Origin: Anaerolineae bacterium
GTDB taxonomy: Bacteria; Chloroflexota; Anaerolineae; Promineifilales; Promineifilaceae
DNA length: 64,000 nucleotides
Direction: 5' to 3'
Assembly (NCBI GenBank): GCA_030425205.1
Contig: JAUIAP010000001.1
Coordinates: forward strand, 62,001 to 126,000
The translations under genes were made by a program, and so were the position numbers. Under the pieces are notes generated by a model that worked only from the letters and a program-made list of their open reading frames with translations, ran no database searches and had not been told where the DNA came from. Shown one piece after another: positions 1 to 8,140 of this stretch (its first letter is position 1; every line of letters starts with the position of its first letter).

Positions 1-70
1 CCGCAAACATAAACAGTGCCAACAGTAACATCAGCAAGGTCGAACGTTGCATCAAGATCGGTTTTTTCAT
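1..70 (-). CDS. N-terminus of a secreted or membrane-anchored protein (partial)
   Basis: A gene reading leftward starts with ATG at 70-68 and leaves the window after 23 codons. A strong Shine-Dalgarno AAAGGAG lies at 86-80 (minus strand), 9 nt before the start. The visible residues begin MKKPILMQRS and continue into a Leu/Met-rich hydrophobic stretch, the basic n-region and h-region of a signal peptide or a first membrane helix. Nothing further can be said about function because the mature part is outside the window. Confidence 0.75.
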   Translation of the reverse strand, partial: MKKPILMQRSTLLMLLLALFMFA

Positions 71-244
71 TCGTAGAAACTCCTTTATTTGTTGAATGAG
101 AGTCGCAAAAATCTGGCCTCATTCCCACAAACATCATTTCTATCGTAGTGGGGCTACATAAACAGAAGCTGATGGACGCGGCACATAAAGAGTTACATTT
201 TTGTTAGATTGTCGTAAGATTAGGGCGAAAGATGCCATTCATGA

Positions 245-291
245 TGCGTGGTGCGTGGTGCGTGTCCAGTTTACGCACCACGCACCACGCA
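245..291. repeat. Perfect inverted repeat built from GTGCGTG heptamers
   Basis: Arms at 245-263 and 273-291 are perfect reverse complements (19 bp) around a 9-nt loop. Each arm is a tandem of the heptamer GCGTGGT. It sits between the divergent-side gene start at 70 and the 3' end of purN at 359. There is no T-run next to it, so it is not a typical intrinsic terminator. The rest of 71-358 shows no gene or other recognisable element. Confidence 0.85.
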
Positions 292-358
292 CCACGACTC
301 ATCTGGTAGCAAAAACCTCGTGACACGAATTGGAAATACTAAAAGCGCAACACTCCCC

Positions 359-937
359 TCAAGATTCAAGCGCGATTTGCACCGCGAGCAAGATGATTCT
401 GTGTTCGGTACGGTGCATTCTGGCTGCGAAGGATTCGAGGGTATCATTCGGCCGAAAATCAACTCGCGCCGTCACCAATGGCTCACCCGCATCAACTTCG
501 GGAATAACATCATGCACCATGCAGCCACTATGGGCGATCTCGCCTGCTTCGTAAGCGGCAAAGGCACGTTCGATGGCGTGAATGCCCGCAAATTGGTTTG
601 GGAGTGCGGGGTGGAGGTTGATGATCTTTTGGGGAAATCGGCCGATAAACTCCGCACTCAAAATGTGCATCCAGCCTGCTAGCACGATCAAGTCTGGCTC
701 GTATTGCGCAATCAAATCGGCCAGTGCGACATCATACGCAACGCGATTGGGATATGTCTTGCGACGATGAACGTGGGTTTGAATGCCCGCATTGGCGGCA
801 CGGTTTAATCCATAGGCGTTTGCTCGATTACTGATGACGCTGACAATTTCGGCCGAAATTTCCCCGCTCTCAACCGCGTCAATCAATACCTGCAAATTCG
901 ATCCACCACCTGAAATCAATACCACAATTTTTGACAT
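359..937 (-). CDS. purN: Phosphoribosylglycinamide formyltransferase
   Basis: Transfers the formyl group of 10-formyltetrahydrofolate to GAR in de novo purine synthesis (cytosolic). The 192-residue product has the family's phosphate-binding loop ISGGGSNLQ near the N-terminus, SNRANAYG, LAGWMHILS, the folate-site NLHPALPNQF and HSGCMVHDVIPEVDAG, which carries the catalytic His and Asp region. Length fits the family. Upstream in-frame codons exist to 1021, but the ATG at 937 begins MSKIVVLISGGG, exactly where PurN homologues start, so I chose it. Two TCGGCCGA palindromes lie in the gene at 638 and 849 and one starts at 448. No other purine genes are in the window. Confidence 0.95.
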   Translation of the reverse strand: MSKIVVLISGGGSNLQVLIDAVESGEISAEIVSVISNRANAYGLNRAANAGIQTHVHRRKTYPNRVAYDVALADLIAQYEPDLIVLAGWMHILSAEFIGRFPQKIINLHPALPNQFAGIHAIERAFAAYEAGEIAHSGCMVHDVIPEVDAGEPLVTARVDFRPNDTLESFAARMHRTEHRIILLAVQIALES

Positions 938-1088
938 AAGTTTCCATTTGTTATGGTTTAGCTGGTCAGCATTTCGGCTAAGTGTAAAACAGCCTACGAG
1001 CATGTGCCAATGATCTAACATCGGCCGATTTAACGCGCATCACACCAAGAGCGCGAGCCAAATCATAGTCAGTCGCACGAATGCGTTT

Positions 1089-1119
1089 TATACTCCTACA
1101 AACAAGTAAATCTAGGAGA
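1089..1119 (+). promoter_or_regulatory. Possible -10 box and hairpin hiding the trpB ribosome binding site
   Basis: TATACT at 1089-1094 could be a -10 box, although I see no clear -35. CTCCTA at 1093-1098 is the exact complement of TAGGAG at 1113-1118, the Shine-Dalgarno of the next gene, with a 14-nt loop. If transcription starts upstream of 1093, the RBS could be sequestered. The pairing is short, so this is a weak call. Confidence 0.35.
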
Positions 1120-1126
1120 ACTCAAA

Positions 1127-2524
1127 ATGGAATCAACTCGCAAGATCACGCTGTCGGAAAACGAAATTCCGACCCATTGGTACAACATCGTGGCGGACAT
1201 GCCCAATAAACCATTACCGCCGCTCAATCCTGGCACCCACGAGCCAATTGGCCCCGAAGCCCTTGCGCCTCTGTTCCCGATGGAACTGATTATGCAAGAG
1301 GTTTCGCAGGAACGCTGGGTCGAAATCCCCGATGAAGTGCGCGAGGTTTATAAAATTTGGCGGCCGACGCCGATGTTCCGCGCCACTGGCTTGGAAAAAG
1401 CACTCGGTACCTCTGCGAAAATCTACTACAAATATGAAGGGGTTAGCCCGTCAGGGTCACACAAGCCAAACACCGCCGTTCCGCAAGCGTACTACAATAT
1501 GAAGGAAGGCGTGAAACGCATCACGACCGAGACTGGCGCGGGCCAATGGGGCAGCGCACTCAGTTTCGCCTGTCAGATGTTTGGCATCGAATGTGATGTC
1601 TACATGGTACGCATCAGCTTTGACCAAAAACCCTATCGCAAAATGATGATGCAGACTTGGGGCGCAAACGTCTACCCGTCGCCGAGCGAGCGCACCAACG
1701 CGGGTCGGCAAATCCTCGCACAAGACCCCGACACACCGGGCAGTCTTGGCATTGCGATTTCCGAGGCGGTTGAGATGGCCGCGATGCATGACGACACAAA
1801 ATACTCGCTCGGCAGCGTTCTCAACCATGTCTTAATGCACCAAACGATTATCGGGCAAGAGGCGATCAAGCAGCTTGAGAAGGCGGGGGCAGATATGCCC
1901 GATTATGTGTTTGCGCCGTTTGGCGGTGGCTCCAACTTTGCGGGGCTAGCGTTGCCGTTTATCCATAAAAATCTGACCGAGGGAACCAATATCCGCTGTA
2001 TCGCCAGCGAACCAACCTCCGCACCAAAGTTGACACGCGGCATTTTCCGCTATGACTTTGGCGACACCGTTGGCATGACTCCGCTGATTCCCATGTACAC
2101 GCTCGGCCACACCTACGTGCCAGCCAAAATCCACGCGGGCGGCTTACGCTATCATGGCGCAGGCGCGGTTGTCAGCCAGCTTTTGGCCGACGAATTGATC
2201 AGCGCAGAGGCGATAGACCAACTGGAGACATTTGAGGCGGGTATCACGTTTGCAAAAGCAGAGGGCATTATCCCTGCTCCAGAAGCCAATCACGCGATTG
2301 CCTCTGTCATCCGCGCTGCAAATCAGGCAAATGCAGCGGGTACTTCACCAACAATTCTGTTCAACCTTTGCGGGCATGGCAACTTTGATATGCTGGCGTA
2401 TGAAGATTATTTCGCGGGCAAGTTGCAAAAACATGAAATGACACAGGCAGAGGTTAATGCCGCGGTCGAAAAAGTGGACACCCCGACCATTTCGTCGGTT
2501 CAGGCGATGTTGGCGCAAATGTAA
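1127..2524 (+). CDS. trpB: Tryptophan synthase beta chain, TrpB2 type
   Basis: Pyridoxal-phosphate enzyme that joins indole and serine to make tryptophan. The 465-residue length and the N-terminal block with PTHWYNIVADMPNKPLPP mark the longer TrpB2 class, which often occurs without a partner trpA. The PLP lysine is in SGSHKPNTA, the phosphate-binding loop is GGGSNFAGL, and ETGAGQWGSAL is the family substrate loop. Start ATG at 1127 follows AGGAGA at 1114-1119. No trpA or other trp gene is adjacent, so it may act as a stand-alone indole-salvage or serine-deaminating enzyme. It contains no TCGGCCGA copy although neighbours do. Confidence 0.95.
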   Translation: MESTRKITLSENEIPTHWYNIVADMPNKPLPPLNPGTHEPIGPEALAPLFPMELIMQEVSQERWVEIPDEVREVYKIWRPTPMFRATGLEKALGTSAKIYYKYEGVSPSGSHKPNTAVPQAYYNMKEGVKRITTETGAGQWGSALSFACQMFGIECDVYMVRISFDQKPYRKMMMQTWGANVYPSPSERTNAGRQILAQDPDTPGSLGIAISEAVEMAAMHDDTKYSLGSVLNHVLMHQTIIGQEAIKQLEKAGADMPDYVFAPFGGGSNFAGLALPFIHKNLTEGTNIRCIASEPTSAPKLTRGIFRYDFGDTVGMTPLIPMYTLGHTYVPAKIHAGGLRYHGAGAVVSQLLADELISAEAIDQLETFEAGITFAKAEGIIPAPEANHAIASVIRAANQANAAGTSPTILFNLCGHGNFDMLAYEDYFAGKLQKHEMTQAEVNAAVEKVDTPTISSVQAMLAQM

Positions 2525-2537
2525 CACTGAGCAGGTA

Positions 2538-2582
2538 ACTGTAGTGCGTAGGGCGTTTCCAACGAATGCTACGCACTACAGT
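2538..2582 (+). repeat. 14-bp inverted repeat downstream of trpB
   Basis: ACTGTAGTGCGTAG at 2538-2551 pairs perfectly with 2569-2582. The loop contains a further CGTT/AACG pair. There is no T-run, so it may be an mRNA 3'-end stabiliser or a member of the dispersed hairpin family seen at 245, 21590 and 57655. The word GTGCGTAG resembles the heptamer at 245-291. Confidence 0.7.
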
Positions 2583-3012
2583 CAATCAACCCCGAATTCC
2601 AAGAGTCACCCACCCTCACCCCATCGGAGTCCAATGATCACAATCGGATTCCCCACACTTCCGGCCGCCACCTCGCCACCGATCTCACATAAACTTGTCT
2701 TCCCCTAAAATGTGTCAACGCGAGTGTTGTCCACATGTTAAACCTCTCCTCCGCGTAGCGACTTTTTCGCATGGCGAAAATAGTGCCATCCCTTCTACGC
2801 CATTTTAACGACTTATAACGGACTCCGAACCACGTTTGCAAGGTTTTTCGTAAGGTGACAACAGTACCTTAGTACCAATGTTTGACATCCATTGCGGAAG
2901 TGGAAATGTAAGGACAGCAATTTGTAGCGATTAGTTATACGTGCACCCGTTTGCCCATTTCCAGCAGCTGCTTAAAAAAGCGTTTAGTTTAGTAATGTAA
3001 AGGGAGTTTGAA
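2583..3012. other. Intergenic stretch without a recognisable gene
   Basis: About 430 bases between the hairpin after trpB and the next start codon. Open frames here are short and lack ribosome binding sites or recognisable motifs. The only clear signal is the AGGGAG Shine-Dalgarno at 3001-3006 for the gene at 3013. The region is probably the 5' regulatory zone of that surface-protein gene, but I cannot place a promoter with confidence. Confidence 0.5.
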
Positions 3013-4560
3013 ATGTTGAAAAATAAGTTTGTCGGAAGAATACCCTTCCGTGTATTTGTTCTTGCGTTTGGTATGGTTCTGGTCGTTTCAGCCTTGCGCG
3101 TTTTTGCCGCCCCACCGATCAATCTATCTGCTGTCAACCAATATAATCAATTGAGCTTTGGTGATGCCAATTTAGAAAATAGTTATGTGCAAGGCCCCGT
3201 TGCCTATGGTGGCGATGGCACATTTGATGGTGTGTCGCTTGCCACTAACCTGTTCAACGCGCCTTGTCCATCGGGCGACGCGGTCGTTGAAATCGCCGGG
3301 TCGGTTGTCTATACGACAGGCACCGTTTTTGGCGGAAGTGGTCGCTATGGCTCAACGTTAACAACAGGCAGCCAAACCTTCGGTTGTTCACAAGACAGCT
3401 GGACGCAAGCCGCCCCAACTGTCGATTTTGCCACATTGCAAAGCGATCTAACTGCGCTATCAGGTAGCTTGACGAGCGCCGTCACAACAGGACCAATGAA
3501 GATTCGTGATTGCTATATTTCTGCTTCACGCACTACCTCAGATTTGAATGTTTACAACATCGACGGTTCAATTTTTGAGAATACCAATCTAGCCCGTTAC
3601 TGTTCACTGACGATCCAAGCCTCCTGCAACGCAACTGTATTGCTCAACATTAGCGGCACAAATTTGAATTTGACCAATTTCGACCTGACATTGGGCAATA
3701 ACGGTCTAACGCCAAACCGCATTTTGGTTAACTTCTATGAAGCACAAACCCTCAATCTGAACAAAGTACAAATTAACGGGACGGTGCTTGCGCCGTTGGC
3801 AAATGTAACGGGGGCGGTCTCCAATACAACTTACAATCGCATCATCGGCGGCTTGTTTGCGCAAGAGTTGAATGGTCAATTTAACTCAGAGGAGGCACCA
3901 TTTATTGGAGGATCACAAGATGGCTGCCCAACGACACTGACCTACGACTTCGGCGATTTGCCAGACTCGTACAGTGTCAACTTATTGGAAAATGGCGCAC
4001 GCCATGAGATCGGCAACCTGTTCCTGGGTAATGATGTCGATGACGAGACCGATGGACAGCCGACAATCGGGGCAGATGGTGATGCAGTTGGTGATGACGG
4101 CATCGTGACCGACCCGGCAACATGGTCAAGTGATGTTCCTAATGGGGGCAGCTTCATGACATATGCCAGTGGAGACGGCTGCTTGAACGGCTGGATTGAC
4201 TGGAACGAAGATGGTGATTTTGACGACGCCAATGAGCAGATTGTCACCAATGCGTTGGTTGATACGGTTGGATCGGTGATTAACTTTGACGTGCAATATG
4301 TGCCGATGGGTAGCAACCGTTATGCACGCTTCCGCCTCACCGAACGCACCGATGTGAATGGACAACTGCTCTGCACCGACACGATTGAACCAACTGGTTT
4401 CTATCAGAATGGCGAGGTTGAAGATTATCTCTATATCTTCGCAGATGCGACGGCGGTTTCGCTCAAATCGGCCGAAACCAGCACGCCAACCATTGCGCTC
4501 ATCCTCTTGCTCACGCTCTCACTCGGTATGGCAACTGTGACGCTGCGGCGCAGAGCGTAA
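3013..4560 (+). CDS. Secreted surface protein with choice-of-anchor A and GEVED domains
   Basis: A 515-residue exported protein. A signal peptide covers roughly residues 1-33 (FRVFVLAFGMVLVVSALRVF then AAPP). Residues about 35-300 match the choice-of-anchor A pattern (INLSAVNQYNQLSFGDANLE, repeated VxGxVAxGGDG-like turns and a VLAPLANVT stretch). Residues about 315-480 form a GEVED domain, with the acidic loop DWNEDGDFDDANE and the signature NGEVEDYLY. The C-terminus is a short Ser/Thr linker, a hydrophobic helix (IALILLLTLSLGMATV) and RRR, the layout of PEP-CTERM- or IPTL-CTERM-like sorting tails. Likely a surface or adhesive protein; the ligand is unknown. AGGGAG lies 6 nt before the ATG. 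One TCGGCCGA sits at the linker (4468). Confidence 0.75.
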   Translation: MLKNKFVGRIPFRVFVLAFGMVLVVSALRVFAAPPINLSAVNQYNQLSFGDANLENSYVQGPVAYGGDGTFDGVSLATNLFNAPCPSGDAVVEIAGSVVYTTGTVFGGSGRYGSTLTTGSQTFGCSQDSWTQAAPTVDFATLQSDLTALSGSLTSAVTTGPMKIRDCYISASRTTSDLNVYNIDGSIFENTNLARYCSLTIQASCNATVLLNISGTNLNLTNFDLTLGNNGLTPNRILVNFYEAQTLNLNKVQINGTVLAPLANVTGAVSNTTYNRIIGGLFAQELNGQFNSEEAPFIGGSQDGCPTTLTYDFGDLPDSYSVNLLENGARHEIGNLFLGNDVDDETDGQPTIGADGDAVGDDGIVTDPATWSSDVPNGGSFMTYASGDGCLNGWIDWNEDGDFDDANEQIVTNALVDTVGSVINFDVQYVPMGSNRYARFRLTERTDVNGQLLCTDTIEPTGFYQNGEVEDYLYIFADATAVSLKSAETSTPTIALILLLTLSLGMATVTLRRRA

Positions 4561-4593
4561 GCCAAATCGTTCAAACAACTTCTTAGAGAGTGT

Positions 4594-4621
4594 AAAGGGT
4601 GTCCATAGCGACACCCTTTTT
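4594..4621 (+). terminator. Intrinsic terminator of the surface-protein gene
   Basis: AAAGGGTGTC (4594-4603) pairs with GACACCCTTT (4610-4619) around a 6-nt loop and runs into T residues to 4621. It lies 34 nt after the stop codon and 38 nt before the next ATG. Confidence 0.9.
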
Positions 4622-4659
4622 GCTTGCCTGATAGACGCATCCCCCCCACAATTGCCCAC

Positions 4660-5262
4660 ATGATAGAAAAACGTTGGCTCAGCTTGAAGGATGCCGCCGC
4701 ACAACTGGCCGTGCACCCGACGACGTTGCGTCGTTGGGCAGACAGTGGCGCGATTGCCGTACTTGTAACGCCGGGCGGGCATCGTCGCTTCGATTCGGCC
4801 GAAATTGCCCAATTCGCCAAAACGCAACATATCCGTCGCCGCGACAATGTGCAAGATGTCTGGGCAGAAAACGCGCTTCTGCAAACACGTCGGCAGATCA
4901 CCAATCGGCCACCCGCCGACTTTATGCCGACCGATGATGGCGCCAAGCAGCAGCTACGCACGTTGGGACAACGGCTAGTCGGGCTGGCGATGCAGTATAT
5001 GGCGGCGGAAAGTGAGACAGAGGGGTTGCTTGTCGAGGCGGAGGAGATCGGCCGATCTTATGGCACACTCTCCCAAGCAAACGCCCTATCCCTTACCGAA
5101 GCTCTGCGTGCGAGCCTCTTTTTCCACCAACAGCTACTTGAATCGTCACTCGAACTCCCCGAAAATGCGCGCGTGATGCCCGCGACCAATCGCCGTATTT
5201 TGCGTCGCATCAATCGCTTGCTCAACACGGTGCATCTTGGCATTGCCGCAATGTATGAGTAG
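4660..5262 (+). CDS. MerR/excisionase-type helix-turn-helix regulator
   Basis: A 200-residue protein whose first 45 residues are a winged HTH of the MerR/BldC/excisionase type: LSLKDAAAQLAVHPTTLRRW followed by the wing TPGGHRRF. The remainder is helical and Glu/Arg/Leu-rich, possibly a dimerisation or sensor part. I recognise no ligand domain. A TTG at 4624 is in frame but overlaps the upstream terminator; the ATG at 4660 (MIEKRW) is therefore preferred, though no good ribosome binding site precedes it. The next gene starts 105 nt later on the same strand. Two TCGGCCGA copies are inside the gene. Targets are unknown. Confidence 0.75.
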   Translation: MIEKRWLSLKDAAAQLAVHPTTLRRWADSGAIAVLVTPGGHRRFDSAEIAQFAKTQHIRRRDNVQDVWAENALLQTRRQITNRPPADFMPTDDGAKQQLRTLGQRLVGLAMQYMAAESETEGLLVEAEEIGRSYGTLSQANALSLTEALRASLFFHQQLLESSLELPENARVMPATNRRILRRINRLLNTVHLGIAAMYE

Positions 5263-5367
5263 AAGTTCAATGGGAATCGGCTACAATTCATCGAATAGGG
5301 TGGGATGCTGCATCGGATGTCATCCTTCATCTCACATCGTTCATTTTTGCACAGAAGGGAACATACA

Positions 5368-6207
5368 ATGATATTAAATGGCACTCCAACGTTGGAGCAA
5401 TACGAAACATTTTTGGTGACTGTGGTGGATTCTGTGGCGCATGTTCGGCTGAATCGGCCGAAAAAAGCCAACGCCCTCAATGCAACGGCATGGCAAGAGA
5501 TGTGGCAAATCTTTACCGCACTCGACGCAGAACCGAGCGTGCGCGCCATTATTTTGAGCGGAGAAGGCAAAAACTTTTGCAGCGGGATCGATCTTGGCAT
5601 GTTGATGACATTGCGTCCCGGTGGACCTGAGGAGTGCCAAACCCGTCACCGCGAGCGTATCCGCAAATTCATTCTCGATCTGCAAGCCCCGATCAACGCG
5701 ATCCAAAACTGCCGTAAGCCTGTCCTCGCCGCCATCCAAAACGCCTGTGTCGGCGGCGCAGTCGATGTCACCAGTGCCTGCGATATGCGCTATGCAACAA
5801 AGGACGCATTCTTCTCAATTGCGGAAGTCGATATGGGTTTGGTGGCTGATCTTGGCACGATGCAACGTCTGCCGAAACTGATTCCCGACGGGGTAGCACG
5901 CGAGTTGGCCTACACGGGTCGGCGCATGTATGCAGAAGAGGCATATGCTGTCGGATTGGTCAACAAGGTATATGACGACTACGAAACGATGATGACCGCC
6001 GTCACCGAGATCGCACGCGTCATCGCGAGCAAGTCGCCCGTTGTCATTCGCGGCACAAAACATATTCTCAACCATAGCCGCGATCATTCAATTGCGGATG
6101 GACTAGCGTATATGGCGACATGGAACGCGGGCATGATCCTTTCCAACGATTTGAACGAGGCGTTTATGGCGAAAATGCAAAATCGGCAACCGACCTTCCC
6201 CGACTAA
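5368..6207 (+). CDS. Enoyl-CoA hydratase/isomerase family, dienoyl-CoA isomerase-like
   Basis: Crotonase-fold protein of 279 residues acting on CoA thioesters, probably in beta-oxidation of unsaturated acyl chains. VRLNRPKKANALN and GEGKNFCSGIDL are the crotonase N-terminal blocks (oxyanion hole). ACVGGAVDVTSACDMRYAT and FSIAEVDMGLVADLGTMQRL match the delta3,5-delta2,4-dienoyl-CoA isomerase (ECH1) pattern, with the Asp of AVD, Glu of AEVD and Asp of VAD at the positions of its three acidic catalytic residues. The ATG at 5368 follows GAAGGGA by 7 nt; an earlier ATG at 5305 gives an unrelated leader. It overlaps the next gene in a TAATG stop-start and forms an operon with it. Confidence 0.88.
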   Translation: MILNGTPTLEQYETFLVTVVDSVAHVRLNRPKKANALNATAWQEMWQIFTALDAEPSVRAIILSGEGKNFCSGIDLGMLMTLRPGGPEECQTRHRERIRKFILDLQAPINAIQNCRKPVLAAIQNACVGGAVDVTSACDMRYATKDAFFSIAEVDMGLVADLGTMQRLPKLIPDGVARELAYTGRRMYAEEAYAVGLVNKVYDDYETMMTAVTEIARVIASKSPVVIRGTKHILNHSRDHSIADGLAYMATWNAGMILSNDLNEAFMAKMQNRQPTFPD

Positions 6208-6695
6208 TGTTTCCAACCCTGACACAAATTCGCCAGCTCGACGTTTACAATCGCGTCACCATACCTAGCGACTACCTCGATGCCATGGGGCATACCAACA
6301 TTCGTCACTATGTCGGCATGTTTGACGAGGCGGCATGGGGTTTGTTCGTTCAATTTGGCATGACGCTCGACTATATCAACAATCAGCAGGGCGGCGCGTT
6401 CGCGCTTGAACAACATCTGCGTTACTTGGCCGAAGTAAAGCTGGGTGAAACAGTCGCCATCTACTTTCGCGTTGTAGGACATTCGCCAAAGCGCGTGCAC
6501 TTTGTCGGGTTCATGATCAATGAAACAACGGAGACATTGGCCTGTGTCTTTGAGAGTTTAGGCTCCCACATCGACTTATCGCGGCGTCGCACCTCGCCGT
6601 GGCCAGCCTCACATGCGGCGAAAATTCAAAAGATCCTTGACGCGCACAATGCGCTCGAATGGGATGCGCCATTGACGGGATCGATCAGCGTGTAA
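6207..6695 (+). CDS. Hot-dog fold acyl-CoA thioesterase family protein
   Basis: A 162-residue single hot-dog domain of the 4HBT type. The region YLDAMGHTNIRHYVGMFDEA has the HTN-type active-site motif of 4-hydroxybenzoyl-CoA thioesterase-like proteins, and the following strands (LGETVAIYFRVVGHSPKRVH) fit the fold. Its ATG shares the A of the TAA stop of the crotonase gene, so translation is probably coupled. Together with the preceding isomerase it suggests release or remodelling of acyl-CoA intermediates. The exact substrate cannot be told; carnitine-operon thioesterases share the same pattern. Confidence 0.8.
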   Translation: MFPTLTQIRQLDVYNRVTIPSDYLDAMGHTNIRHYVGMFDEAAWGLFVQFGMTLDYINNQQGGAFALEQHLRYLAEVKLGETVAIYFRVVGHSPKRVHFVGFMINETTETLACVFESLGSHIDLSRRRTSPWPASHAAKIQKILDAHNALEWDAPLTGSISV

Positions 6696-6742
6696 TCAAT
6701 CTACGACTGCCTCTCTGCACAGAACGGGCAGTCGTTCCTATC

Positions 6743-7546
6743 ATGTATAAACTCCACCATATTGGTCTCTTTTGTCACTCGATGGCCGCCAGCCTAGCAT
6801 TTTACGAAACGATTTTGCAGCATCAGCAAATCGCCCGTTTTCATGCAGACGGAGAATACAACTACGCCTTTCTTTCAACAGGCGGCGATTTTTTACTCGA
6901 ACTGATGGCGGCTCCCTTTGCCGACAGTGAACGGGCGTTTATAGATGAACATGGTTACACGTTCCATCATCTCGCCTTTGCTGTCCCAGATTTAGATGCG
7001 GCGTATGCCCAGTTAAAAGCGGCCGGACTGAAATTTGTGTGGGAACCTGATGACTTTCTATTTGTGCGCCATTTTGGGGTCTTTGACGATTGTGGCAACG
7101 TCGTTGAGATTTTACAGGAGAATGATCCCCTGCCCGCACCCGATTCCCAGCGTGCATTTCCCTATCAACTACATCATGCCTGTCTTCTTAGTGACGATTG
7201 GGAACGCACCACAAATTTTTACGCCACCCACTTTGGCTTACACATCCCATTTCCAGCGACACAAGATCATGGCAGGAAATCGATCTATTTGGCCGACCCA
7301 GCGTTTCATCCACGCAAGCATAACTGTTTGATTAAGGTGCTTGGGGCACTTTTGCAGACGGAAGAATCGGCCGAAACCATCCCCACCATCGATCACAACG
7401 CCTACGTCGTCATCGATGTCAGAAGCGCCTTTCAAACTGCTGTCGACGCAGGGGCAACCCCTATTCATGCGCCATACGCGGACAGCGAAACAGACATCGC
7501 GTGGCTACGCGACAACGAGGGCAATAGCTTGGCGTTGATGGGATGA
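6743..7546 (+). CDS. Two-module VOC (glyoxalase/dioxygenase fold) protein
   Basis: 267 residues comprising two vicinal-oxygen-chelate modules, roughly 1-130 and 135-267. Each begins with the typical metal-binding strand pattern (LHHIGLFCHSMAASLAFYE and LHHACLLSDDWERTTNFY) and ends with an acidic strand (GNVVEILQEND, GNSLALMG). VOC enzymes bind a divalent metal and act as dioxygenases, epimerases, glyoxalases or resistance proteins; the substrate cannot be assigned here. The ATG at 6743 is chosen because homologous modules start at MYKLHHIG. It follows the thioesterase by 47 nt on the same strand and is likely co-transcribed. One TCGGCCGA encodes SAE at 7367. Confidence 0.82.
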   Translation: MYKLHHIGLFCHSMAASLAFYETILQHQQIARFHADGEYNYAFLSTGGDFLLELMAAPFADSERAFIDEHGYTFHHLAFAVPDLDAAYAQLKAAGLKFVWEPDDFLFVRHFGVFDDCGNVVEILQENDPLPAPDSQRAFPYQLHHACLLSDDWERTTNFYATHFGLHIPFPATQDHGRKSIYLADPAFHPRKHNCLIKVLGALLQTEESAETIPTIDHNAYVVIDVRSAFQTAVDAGATPIHAPYADSETDIAWLRDNEGNSLALMG

Positions 7547-7655
7547 AAGCTCACGCGCCCGCAATCACTTCGTAGCATGGTATTCACGTTCGGCAAGGCC
7601 AGCCCAAGTCCCGCTGCGACAGGTTCCCGCCGCTTATACACGCTAGACAGCGATC

Positions 7656-7691
7656 AACCGCTCGTGTCTGATTTTCAGACGACGCGCGGTT
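7656..7691. terminator. Imperfect hairpin between convergent genes
   Basis: GTCTGA (7666-7671) and TCAGAC (7675-7680) form a perfect inner stem, extended outward by AACCGC (7656-7661) and GCGGTT (7686-7691) with one bulge. It lies between a plus-strand gene ending at 7546 and a minus-strand gene ending at 7758, so it could end transcription in both directions. The adjacent T-content is modest. Confidence 0.55.
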
Positions 7692-7757
7692 ATTTATTTG
7701 TATTGGGCTGAAATAGTTAGGGGAAAGACGACACCGATTAGGAACGAAACGCCTCTG

Positions 7758-8123
7758 TTACGCAGCATGGGCAGCCGTCGCGGCTGGTGCGTCGTTGTAG
7801 AGGAAGCGATGTAGGGCATAGGCGGCAATGCCCGTGACGGCGGAACCAACAGCGACCCCGCCGATCACCCAACCGCGTCGTGTATCGTTGACCCATAGAC
7901 CAGAGTCGTCAGAATGATAGTCGAGTAGTGTGGTTTGCAGGTTGGCGATAAATTCGGCCGAAACTGGCACCATTTTCAACACCTCAGACAATCCTTCCGC
8001 AATCTGGAAATAGGTTGTCAAGTCAGGGTATTGTTGACACATGATCTGTGTGGCATCCACTTGCCCCTGCGCAAGCATCTCCCCATGTGTATTCAAAATC
8101 TCAAGTGCGACAAATTCATTCAT
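7758..8123 (-). CDS. Small membrane protein next to an ECF sigma factor
   Basis: 121 residues, N-terminal part soluble and acidic (MNEFVALEILNTHGEML, an Asp/Gln-rich middle) and one hydrophobic helix near residues 88-108 (GWVIGGVAVGSAVTGIAAYA), then a short Ala-rich tail. No domain recognised. The start ATG at 8123 has GGAG 6 nt upstream; a TTG at 8135 is in frame but lacks spacing. It lies 17 nt downstream of the sigma-factor gene in the same direction, so the two are co-transcribed. Position and a soluble-N, single-helix layout fit an anti-sigma factor, but the usual zinc-binding HxxxCxxC motif is absent, so that role is only a guess. Confidence 0.6.
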   Translation of the reverse strand: MNEFVALEILNTHGEMLAQGQVDATQIMCQQYPDLTTYFQIAEGLSEVLKMVPVSAEFIANLQTTLLDYHSDDSGLWVNDTRRGWVIGGVAVGSAVTGIAAYALHRFLYNDAPAATAAHAA

Positions 8124-8140
8124 AGCCAACTCCAAAAACC

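Noticed and set aside
248..682. 144-codon plus-strand frame covering the heptamer hairpin
   Set aside because: It lies antisense to purN and begins in the inverted repeat; no ribosome binding site or domain.
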